Under the pieces are notes generated by a model that made no database searches, was not told where the DNA came from, and saw nothing but the letters and a program-made list of their open reading frames with translations. DNA of 7,551 nucleotides from positions 1-7,551 of the forward strand of contig CAVGBV010000094.1 of assembly GCA_963627615.1 (NCBI GenBank), given 5' to 3'. Every line of letters starts with the position of its first letter. Positions within the stretch are counted from its first letter, which is position 1. Origin of the DNA: Faecimorpha sp963627615 (GTDB lineage Bacteria > Bacillota > Clostridia > Lachnospirales > Bianqueaceae). Position numbers and translations under genes: made by a program. Below are positions 1 through 5,274 of this stretch, one piece after another.

Positions 1-13
1 GCCCAATGGGATA

Positions 14-50
14 AGAAAAAGGGGGTGCAGCACGTTAGTGCGACAGCCCC
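14..50 (-). terminator. Rho-independent terminator of the marR-kinase-MATE operon
   Basis: On the minus strand, just after the MATE stop codon, an imperfect hairpin forms. GGGG pairs with CCCC, then after a one-base bulge UGU pairs with GCA (one G-U), and after one mismatch GCAC pairs with GUGC around a short UAAC loop. It is followed by a U-rich run (CTTTTTCTT). Read on the plus strand, the same hairpin is followed by TCGTTTTT, so it may also stop transcription arriving from the left. The plus-strand T run overlaps the MATE stop codon. Confidence 0.75.
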
Positions 51-56
51 TCGTTT

Positions 57-1397
57 TTAATAATGGTATTTTTTTCGCTTGGCAATGAGGAAAATTCCAG
101 AGAAGATAACGGCCATGAATTCGGCGACGACGATGGAGATCCATACGCCGTCAATCTCCCAGATCATGGGCAGCAGCAGGACAGCAGCCACCTGAAAGAC
201 CAAGGTGCGCAGAAAAGAGATGATGGCCGAGGTGATGCCGTCGTTGAGAGCGGTAAAGAAGCCAGAGCCAAAGATGGCATAGCCCATAAAGAGAAAGGAC
301 AACGCGAAAACACGGAAGCCGGAGACTGTGAGTGCCATCAGATCCGCGTCATAGCTGACAAAAAGGCCGGCCAGAGGAGCAGCGAGCAGTTCAGCCGCGA
401 AAACCATGACAATGCCAAAGGCGCCGATCATGATCAGGCTCTTCCGGAGAAGTCCCTGCAGCTCGGTATAGTTTTTGGCTCCGTCATGATAGCCGATAAT
501 AGGAGCGGTCCCTATGGAGTACCCGATAAAAGCGGCGGAGAAGATCATGCTGACATACATCATCACGCCGTAAGCAGCGATACCGTTTTCTCCGACATAC
601 TTCAGCAGCTGAATGTTATAGAGCATTCCCACGATATTCATGGAAACATTGCTCATAAACTCCGAAGAGCCGTTGGTACAGGCTTTCAGGATGGCCTTTC
701 CGTTGAGACGGGTTTTTCCGAGCCGGAGAATACTGCTGTTCTTCCGGCTGAAATAGAACAGGGAGATACTTCCGCCGGCCACCTGACTGAGCATCGTCGC
801 GATGGCGGCGCCGGCCAGCTTGTATTCCTGTGGCAGCAGGATGACGAGTACCGCGTCCAGAATCATATTGACGAGGCCGGAAGCGATGGTTACCGCAAGG
901 CCCAGCTGCGGCTTTTCGGCAGTCACAAAAAAGGACTGGAACAGATACTGGAGTGTATTAAAGGGCAGAGCCAGCAGAATGATGCGCCCATACAGCACAG
1001 CGTTGGTCAGCATTTCGCCTTCGGCTCCCAAAGCGGCAGCGATCGGAGGCATAAATACGATGCCCAAGACGGCCAGTAAAAGGCCGAGCGCCGCGGTGAC
1101 ATAGACGAACAGAGAAAAATATTGATTTCCTTTTTCCTTGTCGCCTTCACCAAAGGTCTTGGCGACGATAGCGGAACCGCCGGTACCAAACATAAAGCCT
1201 ACGGTGGACAGGATCATCAGAAAGGGCATGATCAGGTTGATCGCGGCAAAAGGAGTTTTCCCGGCGAAATTGGATACAAAGAATCCATCCACGACACTAT
1301 AGATCGAAGTATAGATCATCATGCCGATGGAGGGAAGAGTAAAACGGATCAAACGTCCGTAAGTAAAGTGATCGGATAACTGAATCTGTTTTTTCAT
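57..1397 (-). CDS. MATE family efflux transporter (MepA/DinF-like group)
   Basis: This is a polytopic inner-membrane protein of 446 residues, the usual MATE length, with about twelve hydrophobic segments. MATE proteins export drugs or metabolites in exchange for Na+ or H+. The N-lobe carries the typical first segments (VVDGFFVSNFAG, residues 35-46) and GTGGSAIVAKTFGEGD (71-86). The C-lobe repeats the pattern around IGYSIGTAPIIGYHDGAKN (291-309). The tail is basic (KRKKYHY). An in-frame start at 1463 exists, but ATG at 1397 is chosen because AGGAGG (1403-1408) lies 5 nt upstream and the product begins in the family-typical way (MKKQIQLSDHF). The start overlaps the upstream kinase-like stop as ATGA, implying translational coupling. 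A MarR regulator heads the operon, an arrangement resembling mepR-mepA of Staphylococcus aureus, so a drug or toxic-metabolite exporter is likely. The substrate cannot be predicted. Confidence 0.93.
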   Translation of the reverse strand: MKKQIQLSDHFTYGRLIRFTLPSIGMMIYTSIYSVVDGFFVSNFAGKTPFAAINLIMPFLMILSTVGFMFGTGGSAIVAKTFGEGDKEKGNQYFSLFVYVTAALGLLLAVLGIVFMPPIAAALGAEGEMLTNAVLYGRIILLALPFNTLQYLFQSFFVTAEKPQLGLAVTIASGLVNMILDAVLVILLPQEYKLAGAAIATMLSQVAGGSISLFYFSRKNSSILRLGKTRLNGKAILKACTNGSSEFMSNVSMNIVGMLYNIQLLKYVGENGIAAYGVMMYVSMIFSAAFIGYSIGTAPIIGYHDGAKNYTELQGLLRKSLIMIGAFGIVMVFAAELLAAPLAGLFVSYDADLMALTVSGFRVFALSFLFMGYAIFGSGFFTALNDGITSAIISFLRTLVFQVAAVLLLPMIWEIDGVWISIVVAEFMAVIFSGIFLIAKRKKYHY

Positions 1398-2014
1398 GAG
1401 TTCCTCCTGAACCAATGTGCCGCAAAATCCGCGACAGCATACGATAGCTCTTTTATATTCCATTCGGTTGTATTGACGATGAGGTGATAGGCGTCCCGCT
1501 GTCCCCAGGCGGAACCAGAGAGGATCTCCCGTGTCTGGGAACGGACAGAATCGATCTGCTTCATCTGACGGAGGAGTTCCTTTTCTGTAAAGTTTTCACC
1601 TTCCGATGCCCTTTCCATACAGCGTTTTATCTTAGCCTCTTTGGAGGCACAGACAAAGATATTGAAGGGGTGATACTTCTGCAGAAGAATGTCTGCATTG
1701 CGTCCGACAATAACGCAGTTTTTGCCCAGTTCGGCAATGCGTTCAATGACCTTCTTCTGCTCCAGGAGCAGCGCCACCTTGGAGGACTGGAGATAGGATA
1801 CGGAGCGGAGTGTCCCGCAGAATGTGATCGCCTGATTTTTCCAGCCATGCTGATTCAGCGTATTTTCGACATAATGGGGATCCATACCGCTCTCTTTGGC
1901 AACAGCGGCGATGATTTCACTGTCATAGTAGTCATATTCCAGCAGATCGGCAAGGCGTTTGCCAAGCTCTCGGCCGCCGCTGCCAAATTCCCGGCTGATT
2001 GTAATAATATTCAT
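1394..2014 (-). CDS. cytidylate kinase-like family protein (P-loop, AAK/Cytidylate_kin2 type)
   Basis: The 206-residue product matches the cytidylate kinase-like family found widely in Clostridia. It opens with MNIITISREFGSGGRELGKR, a glycine-rich phosphate-binding loop of that family (residues 11-20), followed by the DYYDSEII motif. Further family blocks are CVIVGRNADILL (around 99-110), VCASKEAKIKRCMERA and a late WGQRDAYHLIVNTT. The P-loop departs from classical GxxxxGK[ST], as is normal here. Family members are presumed nucleotide-binding kinases, but most have no proven substrate, and this is not the housekeeping Cmk. Two ATGs are possible, at 2020 and 2014. The second is preferred because AAAGGGGA (2021-2028) is 6 nt before it but abuts the first. 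It lies 14 nt after the marR stop and overlaps the MATE start by 4 nt. Why it sits between a regulator and an exporter is unknown. Confidence 0.88.
   Translation of the reverse strand: MNIITISREFGSGGRELGKRLADLLEYDYYDSEIIAAVAKESGMDPHYVENTLNQHGWKNQAITFCGTLRSVSYLQSSKVALLLEQKKVIERIAELGKNCVIVGRNADILLQKYHPFNIFVCASKEAKIKRCMERASEGENFTEKELLRQMKQIDSVRSQTREILSGSAWGQRDAYHLIVNTTEWNIKELSYAVADFAAHWFRRNS
1403..1408 (-). promoter_or_regulatory. ribosome binding site deciding the MATE start
   Basis: The minus strand reads AGGAGG, then AACTC, then ATG, a consensus Shine-Dalgarno with 5-nt spacing. It lies inside the 3' end of the kinase-like gene and fixes the transporter start at 1397 rather than the longer frame from 1463. 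Confidence 0.85.
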
Positions 2015-2020
2015 GTTCAT

Positions 2021-2028
2021 TCCCCTTT
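2021..2028 (-). promoter_or_regulatory. ribosome binding site of the kinase-like gene
   Basis: The minus strand reads AAAGGGGA, then ATGAAC, then ATG. Spacing is 6 nt to the ATG at 2014 and zero to the ATG at 2020, so the downstream start is favoured. It lies right after the marR stop codon. Confidence 0.6.
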
Positions 2029-2460
2029 TTACATTTTTTTAATCTGTTCGTGGAAATCTCTGTTATACTTGTCCATAAGATACAGATACTGACGGATCTC
2101 TGCTTCGGTCCAGCCCTGAAAGGTGGAGCATTCGGCGTTGTATAGCCGTGCGATGGTACAGGATGTGTAGTCGTTTCCTTTTTCCGTAAGACAGACTGTC
2201 TTTTCCCGTCCGCTCGTTTGCTTCAGGTAAACGATGTCCTCGGATTCCAGCTTGCGGATGGCGGAATTCAGTGTCTGTTTACGGATGTTGGTCTCCCGGC
2301 GAATCTCGTTGAGCGGACAGCTGCCGTCCTTTTCGTAGAGGAGATAGAGTACCATCATAACGCTGTCAGGGAGTCCAAGCTTCAGAGCAGCCTGATGATA
2401 TAGAGAATCCAGATCCGAAGCCAGACAGTTTACCTGATGCATGATATCATTATAATCCAT
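2029..2460 (-). CDS. MarR family winged helix-turn-helix transcriptional regulator
   Basis: This 143-residue protein has normal MarR length. It begins with a dimerisation helix (MDYNDIMHQVNCLASDLDSLY) and continues with LPDSVMMVLYLLYEKDGSCPLNEI. The recognition helix region is RRETNIRKQTLNSAIRKLE (about 54-72), followed by the wing, LKQTSGREKTVCLTEKG (about 79-95), and C-terminal dimerisation helices. MarR proteins are dimeric repressors released by small ligands, often controlling efflux pumps. The frame extends to an ATG at 2499, but that codon coincides with the predicted transcription start and has no ribosome binding site. ATG 2460 follows AAGGAGGT (2472-2479) at 11 nt, slightly long but acceptable. 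It heads the operon with the kinase-like and MATE genes and probably represses its own promoter through the palindrome at 2511-2524. Confidence 0.92.
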   Translation of the reverse strand: MDYNDIMHQVNCLASDLDSLYHQAALKLGLPDSVMMVLYLLYEKDGSCPLNEIRRETNIRKQTLNSAIRKLESEDIVYLKQTSGREKTVCLTEKGNDYTSCTIARLYNAECSTFQGWTEAEIRQYLYLMDKYNRDFHEQIKKM

Positions 2461-2471
2461 TCTGCCGATAT

Positions 2472-2479
2472 ACCTCCTT
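2472..2479 (-). promoter_or_regulatory. ribosome binding site of the marR-type gene
   Basis: The minus strand reads AAGGAGGT, a near-perfect anti-16S complement, 11 nt before ATG 2460. It supports this start over the ATG at 2499, which lies upstream of the site. Confidence 0.8.
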
Positions 2480-2504
2480 GACGCAGATTTCGTGAGCATG
2501 AAGC

Positions 2505-2533
2505 ATTATAGTACGATTTCGTACCAAAGTCAA
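2505..2533 (-). promoter_or_regulatory. sigma-A type promoter of the marR-kinase-MATE operon
   Basis: On the minus strand TTGACT (2533-2528) is followed by exactly 17 bp and then TATAAT (2510-2505): five of six -35 bases, a perfect -10 and the ideal spacer. Transcription should begin near 2498, giving a leader of about 38 nt that contains the marR ribosome binding site. It lies immediately downstream of the GH51 terminator, so the efflux operon starts fresh here. Confidence 0.88.
2511..2524. promoter_or_regulatory. putative MarR operator (14-bp palindrome inside the promoter spacer)
   Basis: GTACGA-TT-TCGTAC is a perfect 6-2-6 inverted repeat filling most of the spacer between -35 and -10 and directly abutting the -10 box. 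A dimer bound here would block RNA polymerase. MarR-family repressors commonly bind such palindromes at their own promoters. Assignment to this particular regulator is inferred from adjacency. A lone half-like copy, GATTTCGT, recurs at 2486-2493 in the leader and might be a weaker second contact. Confidence 0.75.
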
Positions 2534-2541
2534 GCGGTATT

Positions 2542-2633
2542 ATAAAAAAATCCGCCTGTCTGATTTCTCAGATGATATATCCCCCCGATACTGGACACCC
2601 AGTATCGGGGGGACATATCATAACAGGCGGATT
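2542..2633 (-). terminator. complex Rho-independent terminator of the GH51 gene (three-way-junction fold)
   Basis: It starts 8 bases after the GH51 stop on the minus strand. An 11-bp closing stem (2623-2633 with 2549-2559) encloses two arms. The first is a 23-bp arm (2599-2621 with 2572-2594, one G-U, GUGU loop) with six consecutive G-C pairs. The second is a 4-bp arm with a GAAA tetraloop (2571-2560). A run of seven U follows (2548-2542), extended by two U in the stem. Only one base (2622) is unpaired at the junction. On the plus strand no T run follows, so it works for minus-strand transcription only. Confidence 0.85.
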
Positions 2634-2640
2634 GGAAGAT

Positions 2641-4503
2641 TCAGCGTTTGCACACCAGCAATGTGAAGGAGTATGGAGGCATCTCCAGGGTTCCTTCCGG
2701 AACCGGTACAGGATGGATACTGACATTCTCCGGGGATTGAATCGAGTTTTCAGCGCGGGGATCCTGATGAGCCATCTGATAGGCCTCAATCGGACGGGCG
2801 CCTCCCAGGTCCAGCGTGAGCATTGAAGTATCCTGGCTGAAATTGACCAGCTTTACAATCAGTGTATCGCCCTGAAGTCCGGCATTGCAGAAGACATGGG
2901 CTTCCTGGGTAAAGGATTCGGTTTGGGCATGAGCCTCGACCATGCGGTCAGGACGGTATTTGGCAAAGAGACGGAGAATGTGATAGGTTGGAATTCCAAA
3001 ATACCGGCCGTTTTCAAAGCAGATCAGGTTGACTGACCAGCGGCGGTCCCGATTATGGCACAGAAGCGGCGCATAAGAAGTCATGGTGACAACATCGCCG
3101 TTGATCTCGCATCCCATCAGGAAGGTCGCGTCGGAGATGGCGGATGAGAGGTTGCCGATGCCAACATCGGTTTTGCAGGCATATTCGCCGACATAGATTT
3201 TATAGAGATCTCTGGGCGCCTGATCATAACGGTGGAACTGCGCGGCAAAGAATTCCGGCGCCATATAATAGTGATCATCCATGATATCGATCTCAGCGGG
3301 GTCATGCCCGGTGCGGTCTGTCGCCAGATATTGAAGCTGCGGGAAACGCTTTTTCAGTTCCGTATAGAAATAATGATAACGCTCAACATAGGCCGGACCA
3401 TAGTTCTCATTGCCGATTTCAAGGTATTTTAGGGAAAAAGGTTCCGGGTGTCCGGCCGCGGCCCGGCGGCTACCCCACGGAGTATCGGCGGGGGCGATTG
3501 CGTATTCGATCGCGTGAATGGCCCGGTTTAAGAATTCCTCGGTCTGTTCCGGAGTAGAACTCTCTGAGTTACGGTTCTGACAGGACATGCCGCAGTTGAC
3601 GACGTACATGGCGTCGGCTCCCAGCTTTTCGCAAAGAAGCAGAAATTCATGATATCCCATGCCGTCGGTACGGCGGTAGTTCCAGAGGTTCCAGCAGCCG
3701 GGACGGTCTTCGGGAGCGCCGAGCGTGGGCTCAAAATCCCAGGCATTGTCCAGGCACATCCCCTCTACGATACAGCCGCCGGGGAAGCGGACAAAGGACG
3801 GCCGCAGCTCCTGCAGCATCGAGAACAGATGCGGGTTATAGATGCCGCAGACGGCCTTTTCCGGCATCAGGGAGACGTAATCCAGATCCAGTTCACCGTC
3901 GGTCAATGCGTTGAGACGGAGGCGGCAGGAAGAAGCGGTGACAGAAACCGGCAGATCGGCGAAGCAATGGCTCCAGTCCGGGCCGATACCGGCGACCACG
4001 GCAGAAGACAGCACCTGATCGGAGCTGTCCAGCAGTTCCGCCTGCAGCAGCCCGATGGTCTCGGAACGGGCAATCAGATGCAGATGATAGGTGTCCGGCT
4101 CTAAGGCCATGCCCCAGAATCCGTCGTTGCTGACGCTGGCTCTGCCGCAATCGGTATGAAGGGCCGTCAGATGCAGCTGGTTCGGAACCTTAGGGTTTCG
4201 CGGATTCGTGATGGAGGGACGGATAACGGCATGGGCCTCTCCGGAAGACTCCGCACTCCATCCCGGAAGCGGATCCTCAATCGAGAAGGGATGGGCCCAG
4301 CGCTGAAGCGTGCGGATCTGCCCTCCGTAATACCAGGTTCCCTTGGGAACGCAAGCGTCCATAAAGCTGCGGTTGCGGATCAGTTCCGCATAGAGACCGC
4401 CGTCGCCGGCGTGGTTAATATCTTCATAAAAGATGCCGTACATGCTGGGGGAGACAGTAGCTCCCAATTGGTCCGGCCGTACTGTAACTTTTGCTTGATT
4501 CAT
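2641..4503 (-). CDS. intracellular alpha-L-arabinofuranosidase, GH51
   Basis: This 620-residue retaining glycosidase should release terminal alpha-L-arabinofuranosyl groups from arabinan, arabinoxylan or pectin side-chain oligosaccharides. The start region MYGIFYEDINHAGDGGLYAELIRNRSF (from residue 21) is the GH51 opening. A beta-sandwich, carbohydrate-binding-like insert follows (about 75-215). The (beta/alpha)8 barrel carries RPSFVRFPGGC (234-244), the acid/base Glu366 in LEIGNENYG and the nucleophile Glu440 in YVGEYA. A C-terminal beta domain ends at YSFTLLVCKR. No signal peptide is visible, so it acts in the cytoplasm on imported oligosaccharides. ATG 4503 is chosen over an in-frame ATG at 4554 because GAGGAGGT (4510-4517) lies 6 nt upstream. 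It is transcribed divergently from the HAD/YetA-like operon and has its own terminator. The long form with the N-terminal insert is usual for one GH51 clade. Exact linkage preference cannot be read. Confidence 0.93.
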   Translation of the reverse strand: MNQAKVTVRPDQLGATVSPSMYGIFYEDINHAGDGGLYAELIRNRSFMDACVPKGTWYYGGQIRTLQRWAHPFSIEDPLPGWSAESSGEAHAVIRPSITNPRNPKVPNQLHLTALHTDCGRASVSNDGFWGMALEPDTYHLHLIARSETIGLLQAELLDSSDQVLSSAVVAGIGPDWSHCFADLPVSVTASSCRLRLNALTDGELDLDYVSLMPEKAVCGIYNPHLFSMLQELRPSFVRFPGGCIVEGMCLDNAWDFEPTLGAPEDRPGCWNLWNYRRTDGMGYHEFLLLCEKLGADAMYVVNCGMSCQNRNSESSTPEQTEEFLNRAIHAIEYAIAPADTPWGSRRAAAGHPEPFSLKYLEIGNENYGPAYVERYHYFYTELKKRFPQLQYLATDRTGHDPAEIDIMDDHYYMAPEFFAAQFHRYDQAPRDLYKIYVGEYACKTDVGIGNLSSAISDATFLMGCEINGDVVTMTSYAPLLCHNRDRRWSVNLICFENGRYFGIPTYHILRLFAKYRPDRMVEAHAQTESFTQEAHVFCNAGLQGDTLIVKLVNFSQDTSMLTLDLGGARPIEAYQMAHQDPRAENSIQSPENVSIHPVPVPEGTLEMPPYSFTLLVCKR

Positions 4504-4509
4504 TTGGTG

Positions 4510-4517
4510 ACCTCCTC
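4510..4517 (-). promoter_or_regulatory. ribosome binding site deciding the GH51 start
   Basis: The minus strand reads GAGGAGGT, then CACCAA, then ATG, a strong Shine-Dalgarno with 6-nt spacing. It sets the GH51 start at 4503 and excludes the longer frame from 4554. Confidence 0.85.
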
Positions 4518-4539
4518 TGTATAGCGTCAGAATTCTCTC

Positions 4540-4568
4540 TTGCCTCTGAGGCATAGGGATAGTATAAT
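4540..4568 (+). promoter_or_regulatory. sigma-A type promoter of the HAD / YetA-like operon
   Basis: TTGCCT (4540-4545), 17 bp, then a perfect TATAAT (4563-4568). The expected transcription start is near 4575. A 13-bp palindrome overlaps the -35. On the opposite strand the same A/T stretch holds TATACT (4566-4561), a possible -10 for the divergent GH51 gene, but no convincing -35 accompanies it. Confidence 0.75.
4541..4553. promoter_or_regulatory. candidate operator palindrome between divergent GH51 and HAD genes
   Basis: TGCCTC-T-GAGGCA is a perfect 6-1-6 inverted repeat overlapping the -35 of the plus-strand promoter and lying 38 nt upstream of the GH51 start. The position suits a repressor acting on one or both divergent units. 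No regulator gene for it is in the window, and it does not resemble the AraR or CcpA consensus I know. Confidence 0.4.
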
Positions 4569-4608
4569 ATAGATTACATAAAAGGAAATGGAGAATTCGG
4601 GAAAAATC

Positions 4609-5274
4609 ATGGAAGAAACGATTTTATTTGATTTGGATGGAACATTGACGGATCCCAAGGAAGGCATCACCCGGTCGGTACAGTATGCATTGCAGAGCTT
4701 CGGAATCGAGGAGCCGGATCTGGACAAACTGGAGGTATTCATCGGCCCGCCGCTAAAGGAGATGTTTATGGAATACGCGCACCTAACAGAGGACGAGGGG
4801 AATCAGGCAGTCGCCAAGTATCGGGAACGCTTCGCTCCGGTCGGGATTCTGGAGAATCAGGTATACGATGATATACCGACGGTACTGGAAAGTTTGAAGA
4901 ATGCCGGATATCACATCGGCCTCGCGACCTCCAAACCGGAGATCTACGCCAGGCAGATACTGGAACATTTTGAACTGGATCGATATTTTGAGGAGATTAC
5001 CGGGAGTGAGCTGTCCGGGCAGCGTACCAAAAAGGCCGAAGTGATTGCGGAAGCGCTGAGGCGGATGGGTGCTGCGCCGGAACATACCGTGATGGTGGGA
5101 GATCGCCGGCATGATGTGGAAGGCGCCCATGCGAACGGAGTTTACTGTATCGGCGTTCTGTATGGCTATGGAGGACGAGAAGAGCTGATAGAGGCTGGAG
5201 CTGACCAGATCTGCGGGCAGGTGCAGGATCTGATCCCCTGCCTGATGGAGAAAAGAAAAGGAGGAGCGGTATAA
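4609..5274 (+). CDS. HAD family hydrolase (phosphoglycolate phosphatase / 5'-nucleotidase-like)
   Basis: This is a 221-residue cytoplasmic HAD phosphatase with all four motifs. Motif I is FDLDGTLTD (nucleophile Asp8, Asp10), motif II is GLATSKP (Thr107), motif III is Lys141/142 and motif IV is VGDRRHDV (Asp165, Asp169). A small helical cap sits between motifs I and II (C1 type), and the C-terminal stretch GVLYGYGGREELIEAGAD is typical of the phosphoglycolate-phosphatase / 5'-nucleotidase-like branch. The physiological substrate is not readable. ATG 4609 is preferred because GGGA lies 6 nt before it and the protein then begins METILFD-like as family members do. ATG 4588, adding seven residues, is possible but has AGGA almost touching it. 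It is the first gene of the plus-strand operon, and its TAA overlaps the next ATG by one base, so both proteins are probably made together. Confidence 0.88.
   Translation: MEETILFDLDGTLTDPKEGITRSVQYALQSFGIEEPDLDKLEVFIGPPLKEMFMEYAHLTEDEGNQAVAKYRERFAPVGILENQVYDDIPTVLESLKNAGYHIGLATSKPEIYARQILEHFELDRYFEEITGSELSGQRTKKAEVIAEALRRMGAAPEHTVMVGDRRHDVEGAHANGVYCIGVLYGYGGREELIEAGADQICGQVQDLIPCLMEKRKGGAV
5259..5264 (+). promoter_or_regulatory. ribosome binding site of the YetA-like gene
   Basis: AGGAGG lies 9 nt before ATG 5274, inside the last codons of the HAD gene. Together with the TAATG overlap it fixes the start of the downstream gene. Confidence 0.8.

Noticed and set aside
63..1079. Long plus-strand frame (338 codons) antisense to the MATE gene
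   Set aside because: It is very rich in polar residues with no recognisable domain, has no ribosome binding site, and mirrors the codon pattern of a clear membrane transporter on the other strand.
1484..2092. Plus-strand frame of about 200 codons antisense to the kinase-like gene
   Set aside because: It spans the kinase-like/marR junction antisense to both genes and has no family resemblance. It is a shadow of the minus-strand coding sequence.
2549..2633. Short inverted-repeat mobile element (MITE)
   Set aside because: The terminal 11-bp repeats suggested this, but no flanking target duplication is visible, and the position after GH51 with a U tract is fully explained by termination. A genome copy-number search could reopen it.
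3649..4104. Plus-strand frame inside GH51
   Set aside because: It lies wholly within a well-conserved GH51 gene and has no domain or translation signal.
4588..4608. Upstream ATG as start of the HAD gene
   Set aside because: AGGA lies only about one base before it, and it would give a leader of about a dozen bases. ATG 4609 has a better spaced GGGA and matches family N-termini. Not fully excluded.
4504..4608. CcpA (cre) or AraR operator for the arabinofuranosidase
   Set aside because: I looked for the cre-like TGNAANCGNWNNCA pattern and an AraR-type palindrome and found no convincing match.
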